Source of the DNA: an uncultured Verrucomicrobia subdivision 3 bacterium
GTDB lineage: Bacteria; Verrucomicrobiota; Verrucomicrobiia; Limisphaerales; UBA11358
Assembly: GCA_903922735.1 (NCBI GenBank)
Contig: CAIXUZ010000022.1
Span: forward strand, 72,997-115,005
DNA length: 42,009 bases
Direction of reading: 5' to 3'
Shown here piece after piece: positions 1 to 8,181 of this stretch. Position 1 is the first letter of the stretch. Every line of letters begins with the position of its first letter. The position numbers and the translations under genes were made by a program. The notes below the pieces were generated by a model. The model was given only the letters and a program-made list of their open reading frames with translations, was not told the DNA's origin and ran no database searches.

Positions 1-458
1 CGACAACGCAGGCCAGACAGCTCGTCGAGCGTTATAATCAGGTTGTCTCCGAAGCCTATCGGCGGGGCGATATCCGGCTCGTTGACCCCGTCGTCGGGCC
101 GAACGAAGGCAAGAAACTCACTGGCCTTATCGGCGTCCGGCTGGACATGGGCATCACACTCGATTCGAAACTGCTTTCGCTCGAAGTCGTCAGCACTGAG
201 CAGGTGAAGAACGAGTTGCGCGTTCGTACGAAGGAGCGTTGGAGTTACCGCGATTTGAAAATCGGCACCGGCGCACAGGTCGGCCAGGCGTCGCAAGATA
301 CCTATGAGATGACTTATTTTTTCACGAACGTGGCCAAAGCCTGGCTCGTGGACGAAATCAAATTCGCTACGCCGCCGCAGGTCGGGCGCACCAATACGCC
401 GTGGGTCGCTGATCGCGCCTCGTTGCATGGAACTGACAAACCGGAGGCCAAGCCATGA
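1..458 (+). CDS. Hypothetical protein, 5' end missing
   Basis: The reading frame is already open at base 3 and runs to a TGA at 456-458, so only the last 151 residues are present. I do not recognise the family. The visible part has no membrane segment or cysteine cluster. It looks like one alpha+beta domain, with alternating hydrophobic strands and the stretches WSYRD and TYEMTYFF near the end. That pattern loosely recalls NTF2-like or IMS-type domains, but this is only an impression. Its stop overlaps the start of the CcsA gene by 4 bp (ATGA), so the two are probably translationally coupled, and a role near cytochrome or membrane biogenesis is possible by context only. Confidence 0.7.
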   Translation, partial: TTQARQLVERYNQVVSEAYRRGDIRLVDPVVGPNEGKKLTGLIGVRLDMGITLDSKLLSLEVVSTEQVKNELRVRTKERWSYRDLKIGTGAQVGQASQDTYEMTYFFTNVAKAWLVDEIKFATPPQVGRTNTPWVADRASLHGTDKPEAKP

Positions 459-1285
459 CGCCCATCGCTCAGGAAGCCGTGGTTCACTGGATCGCCGTGG
501 TGTTTTACATCGGCGGCCTGATGGCGTTTGCCTACGCGCTGATTTTTTCGCATCCCAACAAGATTGCGCAGGCGAAATGGCTCACCGCCGTCGGCCTTGG
601 GTTTCACGTGGTCGCGCTGGCGCTGCGCTACGTTCACGTCGGCCATGGGCCTTATATGATGAAATACGAGGTGTTATCGTCTGATGCGTGGATGGCGGTG
701 GCGATGCTCCTGTTTTTTCTCTGGCGCAAACCGAACTGGTCCGCGCTCGCCCTCGTCGCCCTGCCGGTGGTGATCTTGATGATGGGCATCGGCCTGTTCA
801 CGAATCCTGAGGCGCGGAATCTGCCGCCGACGTTGCGCTCCATCTGGCTGGTGTTCCACATTCTGTTCACCAAGCTCGCCTTGGGCGCGTTTGTGCTGTC
901 GCTGGCCTCGGCCATTGTGCTGCTGCGGAAGCTCAATGGCGCCACGGGACGCTGGCTGGATCGTTTGCCGGGCGTGGAGGTTTTGGAGGCCAACACGGTG
1001 CGTTTCATCGGCTTCGGTTTTGTGTTCTGGACCACGACCATCGGCATGGGCGCGATTTGGGCGAACCAGTCGTGGGGTCGCTACTGGGGCTGGGACCCGA
1101 TCGAATCGTGGTCGCTGGTGACGTGGCTGGCGTTTGCGGTATTGCTCCACGCCCGGTTGTTTTTCAAGCTTAAGGCCCGCGCCATCGCCTGGGCCACCAT
1201 CGCGTGTTTTATTTTATCCATCCTCACGGCCTTGGTGTTTCCATTCATTTTTCCGTCCATGCATTCGGCCTATTTTCAATCATGA
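455..1285 (+). CDS. ccsA: Cytochrome c biogenesis protein, CcsA/ResC family
   Basis: A 276-residue polytopic membrane protein with about eight hydrophobic segments. The family diagnostic is the tryptophan-rich periplasmic WWD-type signature at about residues 202-214 (WANQSWGRYWGWDP), followed by the conserved WSLVTWL. CcsA/ResC proteins work with ResB/CcsB in system II maturation, presenting haem for covalent attachment to apocytochrome c outside the inner membrane. The ATG at 455 overlaps the upstream stop and the gene's own TGA overlaps the next ATG, so it sits in a tightly packed operon. No ResB-like gene is visible; one may lie upstream of the window. Another haem-handling member of the CcmC/CcmF superfamily is the alternative, but length and motif fit CcsA well. 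Confidence 0.9.
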   Translation: MTPIAQEAVVHWIAVVFYIGGLMAFAYALIFSHPNKIAQAKWLTAVGLGFHVVALALRYVHVGHGPYMMKYEVLSSDAWMAVAMLLFFLWRKPNWSALALVALPVVILMMGIGLFTNPEARNLPPTLRSIWLVFHILFTKLALGAFVLSLASAIVLLRKLNGATGRWLDRLPGVEVLEANTVRFIGFGFVFWTTTIGMGAIWANQSWGRYWGWDPIESWSLVTWLAFAVLLHARLFFKLKARAIAWATIACFILSILTALVFPFIFPSMHSAYFQS

Positions 1286-2817
1286 ACCGGCGCGCTGAAA
1301 TCCTGCTCATCACGCCGCCGTATCACTCCGGCGTGGTGGAATCGGCCGGTTCATGGCTGCCGTTGAGCCTGCTCTATGTCGGCGGCGCGCTGCAGCGCGC
1401 CGGTTTCGGCGTGGCGCTCTACGACGCGATGACAAAATTTCACACGCATGAGCAGGTGCGGGCGACGCTCCGTCGCGAGCAGCCGTCCGTCGTGATGGTG
1501 ACGGCAATCACGGCCACGGTGCTGGACGGAATTGACGTCTGCCGGATGGCGAAGGAGGAGATTCCCGGCGTGCGGACGGTGCTGGGCGGCACGCATCCGC
1601 ATTTCATGTATGACGAAATCCTCCGCCACTCGCCGGAAGTGGACGTGATCGTCTGCGGCGAAGGCGAGGAAACTTCCGTCGAACTGATGCAGGCCTGGGC
1701 CGCGAAAGAAGACTTGTCCAAGGTTCGCAGCCTCGCGTTTCGCCGGGACGGTCAGGTGGTCGTCACGCCCCGGCGCGGTTTCATCCGCAACCTGGATTTG
1801 GTGACGCCGGCGTGGGATCTCGTGCCGTGGTCGGAATACACTTATCGGCCGATGCCCGGTTCGACGCTGGCGATTGTCTCGTCGTCGCGCGGTTGTTTGC
1901 AGCATTGCTCGTTTTGCTCGCAGCGGCTGTTCTGGAAGGAGTCCTGGCGCGCGAATTCTGCCGAACATTTTGTGGATGAACTTCAGCTGCTCCGCGAAAA
2001 ATACGGCGTGAACGTGGCGATGATCGCCGACGAAATTCCCACGCTTGACCCGCGCCGCTGGCGGAGGATTCTCGACCTGCTCATCGAGCGCGATTTCGGT
2101 ACGACGCTGCTGCTGGAGACGCGCGTGGATGACATTGTCCGCGACGAGCCGATTATGCCGATTTATCGGCAGGCGGGCGTGGAGCACATTTACATCGGTG
2201 TCGAGTCCGTTAACCAGGCCACGCTCGACCTTTATAAAAAGGACGCGAAGGTGGAGCAGGGGAAGCGCGCCATCGAGTTGATCCGCGACCATAACATGAT
2301 TTCCGAGACCTCCTTCGTCATGGGCATGCCCAACGAGACGAAAGCAGAAATGCAGCGCACCATCGAGCTTTCCAAATACTACGATCCCGACATGGCCTTC
2401 TTCCTGGCCATTACGCCATGGCCGTATGCTGATCTTTATCGTGACGTGAAAGATCACATCGCCACGCGCGACTATCGCAAATACAATCTCGTGGAGCCGG
2501 TCATCAAGCCGGTGAACATGACCATTGACGAGGTGCGCGCCGAGCTGTTCCGGGGCTTCCGGGATTTCTACATCCACAAAATGAACGGCTTCCATGCGCT
2601 GCCCAAGTGGAAACAGGAGTTCATGAAATCGCTCATGAAGCTGCTCATGGAACATTCCTATCTCAAGGAACAGATGGCCGGTCTGGAGCTGCCGGCGGGC
2701 ATGACCGATGCCGCCGAGGTGTTCAACCTCGAAAGCAAATGTCCGGTGACGCGCGTCAAAAACTTTATCAAACGCAAACTGAAACTCAAACCCGGCCCCG
2801 TCGGGGTGGCGACATGA
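1282..2817 (+). CDS. B12-binding-domain radical SAM protein (BchE-like)
   Basis: 511 residues from the ATG at 1282; an upstream in-frame start at 1204 would lie inside ccsA and is rejected. The N-terminus (MNRRAEILLITPP) and the segment LGGTHPHFMYDEI...VDVIVCGEGEET match the Rossmann-like cobalamin-binding domain of class B radical SAM enzymes (about residues 5-150). The radical SAM barrel follows, with the CxxxCxxC [4Fe-4S] motif at C205, C209 and C212, and the characteristic IYIGVES and ETSFVMGMPNET segments. Relatives include BchE-type cyclases and many methyltransferases, so the substrate cannot be read from sequence. The ATG overlaps the ccsA stop and its TGA overlaps the next start, placing an oxygen-sensitive or cobalamin-dependent step in the same transcript as cytochrome assembly. 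Confidence 0.88.
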   Translation: MNRRAEILLITPPYHSGVVESAGSWLPLSLLYVGGALQRAGFGVALYDAMTKFHTHEQVRATLRREQPSVVMVTAITATVLDGIDVCRMAKEEIPGVRTVLGGTHPHFMYDEILRHSPEVDVIVCGEGEETSVELMQAWAAKEDLSKVRSLAFRRDGQVVVTPRRGFIRNLDLVTPAWDLVPWSEYTYRPMPGSTLAIVSSSRGCLQHCSFCSQRLFWKESWRANSAEHFVDELQLLREKYGVNVAMIADEIPTLDPRRWRRILDLLIERDFGTTLLLETRVDDIVRDEPIMPIYRQAGVEHIYIGVESVNQATLDLYKKDAKVEQGKRAIELIRDHNMISETSFVMGMPNETKAEMQRTIELSKYYDPDMAFFLAITPWPYADLYRDVKDHIATRDYRKYNLVEPVIKPVNMTIDEVRAELFRGFRDFYIHKMNGFHALPKWKQEFMKSLMKLLMEHSYLKEQMAGLELPAGMTDAAEVFNLESKCPVTRVKNFIKRKLKLKPGPVGVAT

Positions 2818-4430
2818 AAACTTTTTACTATTGTATCTGGATTTTGCTCGTCACCCTCAATTTCGGCGTGCGGGCCGCCGCCCCGAATGTCACCCCGCTG
2901 GGCGCGCTGTCGGCGTCGCTTCGGGCACCGGCGCGCGTGGCTGCGGATGCGAATGGGAACCTCTACGTTACCGATCCGGCCGCGGGGCGCGTGATCGTGT
3001 TCGACGCTTTCGGCCGGCAGATCGCCGTCAATGATGGCTTCGCCGGGCCGCTGGCGATTGCGATTGCGGGCGATGGCCGCATTTATTTGAGCGAGGAAAA
3101 AACCGCCAGCGTCAGCGTGTTCGACGCGCAGTGGAACTTTCTTTACTCGCTTGGCGTGGGGGCGAATGAGTTCCAACTGCCCGGCCATCTGGCTGTCGAT
3201 CCCCGGTCATTGGGTCGCGTTTATGTTTCCGATGGTCGCGCCAATGCCGTTCGCATCTACCAGGACGCGGCACTGGTTGGCCAGTTCGGGGGGGCGGGCA
3301 CCGGTAATGGTAATTTTGATTTTCCCGCCGGCATTGCCGTCCGCGCCAATGGCGAGGTTTTGGTCGTGGATCAAAACAATGATCGGATTCAGGTTTTTAC
3401 CAACGGCATGTATGGCCGCCAATTCAAGCTCGGCTCGGGCGGCATGTTTGGCGGGCCGTCCGGCCGTTCGCAGGCGCTGTTTGTTGATAATGCCGGTCGC
3501 GTCTTCGTCGCGGATTCCATGCAGGGCTTGGTGAAGGTCTTCGATGCCGGCACCGGCTTGGCGCTGGGCACCGTCGGCGATTGTGGTATGGCTCCCGGCC
3601 AGTTGAACCTGCCGCTGGGGATCGTGATGGATTCGTTGAACCGGCTCTGCGTCGCGTCGGCGAACAATTCGCGGGTCGAACTTTTTGGGGTGGACGATTT
3701 TCTGCATCTTTCGGTGCAAACGGCGAACGGCAATCTCGCGGTCGGTAATAATCTCGTTATTTCGGCGCTGGCGGGCGGAGCCGGCAGCGCCGGTTTTCAA
3801 TGGCGGAAAAACGGGGTGAATGTGGATGGTGCGACCAATGCGGCGTTGACGGTGGCCGGCGTCACCACCGGCGACAGCGGCAATTATTCCGTGGTCATCA
3901 GCACTTCGTCCGGCACGGTGACCAGCAGTGTCACGCCGGTGTCAGTGCTGGCGGCGCCGAATATTCTGGCCGGCCCGGTGAGTCAGAAAATCCTCGTTGG
4001 CGCGACGGCGAGCTTTGGCGTTATCGCCACCGGTTCGGCTTTGAATTATCAGTGGCAGTTCAATGGGCGGAATTTGCCCGGGGCCACCAATGCGAACTTG
4101 ACGCTGGCGGGTGCCCAGGCCGCGCAATCCGGCCGGTACGCCGTCCGGATCGGCAATGCCGTGGGTTCCCAAACTACTCCCCCGGCAGTTTTGTCGGTGA
4201 TCACGCCGCCGCTGGCGATGGACATGGTTTCTACCGCCCCGCGACCGGATCAGACGTTGCAGCTGACGCTGAACGTTGATCCGGGGTTTGTTTATGAATT
4301 GCAGGCAACGACGGATTTTGTCCAATGGGATTCGATTGCCAATTTAGCCGCCGATGGCCTGTTTGACTTCATTGACGCGGATGCCACGAATCATTTGAGC
4401 CGTTTCTATCGGTTGAGTTGGAAGCCTTGA
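2814..4430 (+). CDS. Secreted NHL-repeat protein with Ig-like domains
   Basis: 538 residues from the ATG at 2814, which overlaps the preceding stop (ATGA); a longer in-frame start at 2607 would lie inside the radical SAM gene. It begins with a signal peptide (MKTFYYCIWILLVTLNFGVRAAA). Residues of about 30-300 form NHL-type beta-propeller repeats (patterns such as VAADANGNLYVTD, GIAVRANGEVLVVDQNNDRIQVF). Two Ig-like domains follow (each with W-x-x-N-G and D/Q-SG-Y/R-Y motifs), and the last ~65 residues are a C-terminal module ending in RFYRLSW-K-P. The protein is presumably exported and may bind partners on the surface. A similar C-terminal module is seen at the end of the beta-helix protein at 16399-20220 and in a gene fragment at 39576-39746. 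Function unknown. Confidence 0.88.
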   Translation: MKTFYYCIWILLVTLNFGVRAAAPNVTPLGALSASLRAPARVAADANGNLYVTDPAAGRVIVFDAFGRQIAVNDGFAGPLAIAIAGDGRIYLSEEKTASVSVFDAQWNFLYSLGVGANEFQLPGHLAVDPRSLGRVYVSDGRANAVRIYQDAALVGQFGGAGTGNGNFDFPAGIAVRANGEVLVVDQNNDRIQVFTNGMYGRQFKLGSGGMFGGPSGRSQALFVDNAGRVFVADSMQGLVKVFDAGTGLALGTVGDCGMAPGQLNLPLGIVMDSLNRLCVASANNSRVELFGVDDFLHLSVQTANGNLAVGNNLVISALAGGAGSAGFQWRKNGVNVDGATNAALTVAGVTTGDSGNYSVVISTSSGTVTSSVTPVSVLAAPNILAGPVSQKILVGATASFGVIATGSALNYQWQFNGRNLPGATNANLTLAGAQAAQSGRYAVRIGNAVGSQTTPPAVLSVITPPLAMDMVSTAPRPDQTLQLTLNVDPGFVYELQATTDFVQWDSIANLAADGLFDFIDADATNHLSRFYRLSWKP

Positions 4431-4488
4431 GGTGGCTGATTTCTGAAACGCGGGCGGAAGGGAGTCCGGCTTGTTGCGAAATGACGGG

Positions 4489-5325
4489 TCACTTTTTTGC
4501 CGGATCACTGAGCACTTCATTTGTGCTGCCGCGCCGGTAGCCTTGCAAGTCCAGCGTGACGTGCGCGTAGCCGATTTTTTTCAATTGCTCGCCGACGGTG
4601 GCGAGTTTCCCGTTGGCCAGGAGCGCCGGGATTTCTGCCGGCGCCAGTTCGATCCGCGCGAGATTTTGTTTCTGCAATTCATGGTGTCGCACGCGCACAT
4701 CGTGGAAACCGAGGTCGCGCAAAACATATTCCGCCTGCTCGATCATCCGCAGTTTTTCGGGCGTCACCGTCTCGCCGTACGGCACGCGGGAGCTCAGGCA
4801 CGCCATTTGCGGCTTGTCCGCCGTGGGTAAACCGAGTTGCGCGGACAACTCGCGGATTTCCGCCTTGGTCAAGCCGGCTTCCTTGAGCGGCGCGCGCACC
4901 TTAAACTCCGTCGCCGCCTGCGCGCCGGGGCGGAAATCGCCGATGTCGCTCGCGTTTTCGCCGTAGGCGATGACCGCAAAACTTTCCGCCTTGGCCAGCG
5001 GCGTCAGTTCCTCGAACAACTCGTGTTTGCAGAAGTAGCAGCGGTTTGCCGGATTGGCCGTGTAGTTGTCGTTGGCGAATTCTTGCGTCTGGATGACGCG
5101 GACGGGAAAGGCGAACTTCGTCGCCAGCTCCAGCGCCTCGGCCAGTTCGCGGCGCGGCAGGCTGGGCGAGTCGGCAATCGCCGCTAGGGCGCGGTCGCCG
5201 AGTACGTCGTACGCCACGCGGGCGAGCAAGACCGAGTCCACGCCGCCGGAATACGCCACCAGGCAGGAGCCGTAGCTTTTCAGCAGCGCCCGCAATTTTT
5301 CCAGTTTGTTGTTCGCTTCGCTCAT
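4489..5325 (-). CDS. larE: ATP-dependent sacrificial sulfur transferase LarE
   Basis: 278 residues from the ATG at 5325; a GTG three bases upstream is also possible. LarE activates the carboxylates of pyridinium-3,5-biscarboxylic acid mononucleotide with ATP and inserts sulfur, making the dithiolated precursor of the nickel-pincer nucleotide. The PP-loop SGGVDS is at residues 26-31. The cysteine of the ACLSSR segment is residue 176, the same number as the sacrificial Cys176 of Lactobacillus plantarum LarE, so this is probably the single-turnover type that gives up its own cysteine sulfur. Additional cysteines occur in RCYFCKHE (96, 99). It is last in the larB-larC-larE order, 42 bp after larC, and converges on the NHL gene. 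Confidence 0.95.
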   Translation of the reverse strand: MSEANNKLEKLRALLKSYGSCLVAYSGGVDSVLLARVAYDVLGDRALAAIADSPSLPRRELAEALELATKFAFPVRVIQTQEFANDNYTANPANRCYFCKHELFEELTPLAKAESFAVIAYGENASDIGDFRPGAQAATEFKVRAPLKEAGLTKAEIRELSAQLGLPTADKPQMACLSSRVPYGETVTPEKLRMIEQAEYVLRDLGFHDVRVRHHELQKQNLARIELAPAEIPALLANGKLATVGEQLKKIGYAHVTLDLQGYRRGSTNEVLSDPAKK

Positions 5326-5367
5326 CACTTCAAATTTGCAGCGGCGGTCTATGACCGTCGCCGTCCG

Positions 5368-6717
5368 TCATTTCAATTTCCGGCGGTCACAGGCCGCCGC
5401 TGCCGCTTCAAAAATCTCTTTCACTGGCACCTTGGCTTTGATCGCTAGCTTCCTGGCCGATTCAAATTCGGGTGCCGCCTGCACCACTTTACCACCGATC
5501 CGGCCGATTTTCACGGTTACTTTGCCGAAGGGCGTTTTCACCTCGGCAAATTCACGCCGCAGCTTGCGCCGCTCGGCAATCGTCTTGCGTACCCCAAAAG
5601 CCGTCGTCTCGCGCAAAATCATTTCGCTGAATTTATCTGCGTCGTTTTCCGCGCATAGCACGGTGAGCAAAATCCCCGGCCGGTTTTTCTTCATCTGGAT
5701 GGGCGTGTGGAAAACATCCAGCGCACCGGCCGCCAGGGCGGTTTCGACAAAGGACCCGAGAATTTCGCCGGTGCAATCGTCCAGATTGGTTTCCAGCACC
5801 GCGACTTTATCCGACTCCCAATCCAAGTTCGCGGTCGCAACTTTGGACTTTAGACTTTGGACTTTGGCTGAACTGCCCAATACGGCGCGCAGCACATTGG
5901 GCCGGGTTGTGTTTTTGCGGGTGCCGAGGCCGAAGCCGATCTTTTCGGCGACGAGATGATCCATCGCGCCAAAGCCTTCAACAAATTCCGCCAGCAGCGC
6001 TGCTCCGGTGGGCGTCACGAGTTCATGGGGTTCTTCGCATTGGGTGATGCCGATGCCGCGCGCGCCGAGAATCGCCAGGGTGGCCGGGGCGGGCACCGGA
6101 AACCTTCCGTGCGCACACCGGATCCAGCCGGTGCCCTCGACGACCGGCGAGGCGAACACACGCGGTTTCCCCAGCAGCTCCAGGGCGATGGCCGCGCCCA
6201 CGATGTCCACGATGGAATCCACCGCGCCGACTTCATGGAAATGGACTTCATCCGGCGGCCGGCCGTGGATTTTGCCTTCGGCTTCCGCGATGCGGGCGAA
6301 GACGGCGATGGATTTCTGCTTCACCCACGCGGAAAGTTTGCTGCGCAGGATGATCAGTTTGATTTCAGAAAAATTGCGCTGATCGGCGTGGTGATGTGCG
6401 TGCGGCACGCTGGGAGTTGCGCTGAATTGCAGCGAACGCAGGTGCACATGTCCATGACTGGCTTCGTGATGGTGTCCGGCTTCATGGGGTTGTTCGTGGC
6501 CGTGCGCGTGGTCATGGTCCTGCGCGAGGTGGACGTCGAACTTGATGCCGGCGATGGCGGATTTTTGCTGGCGCGAGATATGGAGGTGATAGCCGTCCAG
6601 CTTGAGTTTCTTTAACTCCCGTTCGAGTTTGGCGGCGTCCACACCGAGGTCGAGCAGCGCGGCGATGAACATATCGCCGGCGATGCCGCTGAAAATGTCG
6701 AGGTAAAGGGTTTTCAT
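5368..6717 (-). CDS. larC: Nickel-pincer cofactor nickel insertase LarC
   Basis: 449 residues from the ATG at 6717 (MKTLYLDIFSGIAGDMF, the typical LarC N-terminus); an upstream in-frame start at 6744 is not preferred. LarC inserts nickel into the dithiolated pyridinium nucleotide in a CTP-dependent step. A very histidine-rich segment lies at about residues 58-112 (runs such as HDHAHGHE, HHHEASHGHVH), fitting nickel binding. Further family segments include VHFHEVGAVDSIVD, TPTGAALL and VLETNLDDCTGE. In L. plantarum the two halves (LarC1/LarC2) are joined by a programmed frameshift; here the protein is a single uninterrupted frame. It lies between larB (79-bp gap) and larE (42-bp gap), and the three are probably one transcript. 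Confidence 0.95.
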   Translation of the reverse strand: MKTLYLDIFSGIAGDMFIAALLDLGVDAAKLERELKKLKLDGYHLHISRQQKSAIAGIKFDVHLAQDHDHAHGHEQPHEAGHHHEASHGHVHLRSLQFSATPSVPHAHHHADQRNFSEIKLIILRSKLSAWVKQKSIAVFARIAEAEGKIHGRPPDEVHFHEVGAVDSIVDIVGAAIALELLGKPRVFASPVVEGTGWIRCAHGRFPVPAPATLAILGARGIGITQCEEPHELVTPTGAALLAEFVEGFGAMDHLVAEKIGFGLGTRKNTTRPNVLRAVLGSSAKVQSLKSKVATANLDWESDKVAVLETNLDDCTGEILGSFVETALAAGALDVFHTPIQMKKNRPGILLTVLCAENDADKFSEMILRETTAFGVRKTIAERRKLRREFAEVKTPFGKVTVKIGRIGGKVVQAAPEFESARKLAIKAKVPVKEIFEAAAAACDRRKLK

Positions 6718-6796
6718 TTGAAATTCATTGAGTCGCCGATGCACCCAGGTTGGCTCAGATGGAATAAGGTGGCTGATTAAGGGGAGGATCTGTGTT

Positions 6797-7561
6797 TCAT
6801 CTGTGTGTATCTGTGGCTAAAGCGTTGATCTGGCTGGCGGCATAGCCGGCGCCAAAGCCGTTGTCAATATTCACCACGGTCACGCCGCTGCCGCAGCTGT
6901 TCAGCATGGCCAGCAGCGCGGCCACCCCGCCAAAGCTCGCGCCGTAGCCGACGCTCGTGGGCACGGCGATGACCGGTTTGGCAACCAGCCCGGCGAGCAC
7001 GCTGGGCAGCGCGCCTTCCATGCCGGCGACGGCCACGATGACATTTGCGCGCTGCAGCACATCCAGCCGCGCGAGCATCCGGTGCAGGCCGGCCACGCCC
7101 ACGTCGTGGATGCGCTCCACGCGGTTGCCCATGACTTCGGCGGTGACGGCGGCTTCCTCGGCCACCGGCAGATCGCTCGTGCCGGCGCAGACCACCGCGA
7201 TGAATCCGGCCCGCTTGGGCAACGGCTTTTTCTCAATGGTCACGCAGCGGGCGAGGGGATGATGGACCGTGCGCCTGATTTTTTTCTTCAGCGCGCGGAC
7301 GTGTTCGGCGGTGATGCGGGTGATGAGGACTTGTTGGCCGTGCGCCAGCAGCTTGGCGGCAATTTTTACGACCTGTTCCGGCGTCTTGCCGCCGCCGAAA
7401 ATGACTTCGGGGAAATTCTTGCGGAGCGCGCGGTGGGTGTCCACCTGCGCAAAGCCGAGGTCGGCCACCGGCGCGGCTTGGAAGGCGCGGAGAATCTTTT
7501 CGCGCGGGATTTTTCCGGTGCGAAATTGCTCCAGCAATTGGGTGGCTTCCGCGGTTGTCAT
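6797..7561 (-). CDS. larB: Pyridinium-3,5-biscarboxylic acid mononucleotide synthase LarB
   Basis: 254 residues from the ATG at 7561; a TTG 12 bp upstream would add four residues. LarB carboxylates and hydrolyses nicotinic acid adenine dinucleotide to give the first intermediate of the nickel-pincer cofactor. The C-terminal half is PurE-like: AGTSDLPVAEEA (about 126-137), AGMEGALPSVLAGLV (179-193), VPTSVGYG (200-207) and NIDNGFGAG (231-239). A cysteine at 223, just before the NIDNG motif, is in the position of the catalytic cysteine of characterised LarB. It is the first gene of the lar cluster, so the promoter should lie in 7562-7900. No LarA racemase gene is in the window. Confidence 0.94.
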   Translation of the reverse strand: MTTAEATQLLEQFRTGKIPREKILRAFQAAPVADLGFAQVDTHRALRKNFPEVIFGGGKTPEQVVKIAAKLLAHGQQVLITRITAEHVRALKKKIRRTVHHPLARCVTIEKKPLPKRAGFIAVVCAGTSDLPVAEEAAVTAEVMGNRVERIHDVGVAGLHRMLARLDVLQRANVIVAVAGMEGALPSVLAGLVAKPVIAVPTSVGYGASFGGVAALLAMLNSCGSGVTVVNIDNGFGAGYAASQINALATDTHR

Positions 7562-8181
7562 GGCGGGAGACAATGCCTCACGAAATGCAGGCTGTCACGC
7601 GGGAAAATCTGTTCTTTAAATGGTTGCCTGGCCGGGTCTGGTGACGTTTTTCACCGGCAAAGGCTGTTTGTTGATCACGTTATTTCTTAATGCGAATTAT
7701 AAATACCACCCGCCTTTGCTGAAATTTCAAAAGTTATCTCGTTGCTTCATATCGTTGGCTGCTGAAATTGATGCACTTGCTGCTTTTAGCAAGATTATAT
7801 CGGAAATTAGCATAAAATGGGGGAGGTAATAATAATGTCTGACTAATGATGGCTGGCAATTGAATCGTTGGCCCAATCGAATCTCATGAAAACCAAACGC
7901 CCGGTTCTCCTCGTCACGCCTGCGGTTGGGTTCCCCGCTAACGCTGGCAGGTTAGCTGGGTTGGATATGTTGTGGTGCTCCGCCGCCGTAAGCAATCTGA
8001 TTAAGTCAACTTGGCCTAAAACGTTCTTATATGAGGCAAATTTCCACTAAACTGTCCCGTATAAAGACAAAATGTGGCGCTGAAAATAATGTGCAATATG
8101 TTTTAAATCAATATCTTATATGTTTGTCGCGTCTTGACAAACGGTGCTTTTTTTAGTCCAATAATACCCTAATTTTCCATT
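7562..8181. other. 620-bp AT-richer intergenic region between divergent genes
   Basis: The upstream region of larB (leftward) and of the receiver-kinase gene (rightward). It is clearly more AT-rich than its surroundings. Visible pieces: a hairpin with 6-bp arms (CTTGCT/AGCAAG) at 7777-7794; a strong Shine-Dalgarno-like GGGGGAGG at 7819-7826 followed by a minimal ATG-TCT-GAC-TAA frame at 7835-7846; and a 54-codon frame starting MKTKRPVLLVTPAVG at 7886-8050 that I could not assign and that may be a decayed gene start. No RNA gene was recognised. Confidence 0.6.
8134..8139 (+). promoter_or_regulatory. Possible -35 element (TTGACA) upstream of the receiver-kinase gene
   Basis: An exact TTGACA lies 42 bp before the ATG at 8182. 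The best AT-rich -10 candidate (AATAAT) is about 20 bp downstream, longer than the ideal spacing, so this is a weak promoter call based on the -35 match alone. Confidence 0.3.

Noticed and set aside
1204..1281. Upstream start for the radical SAM gene
   Set aside because: It would extend deep into ccsA; the ATG at 1282 fits the family N-terminus and the ATGA overlap pattern.
7886..8050. 54-codon gene starting MKTKRPVLL
   Set aside because: The first 16 residues look protein-like but the rest does not, and no family was recognised; left as possible decay in the intergenic entry.
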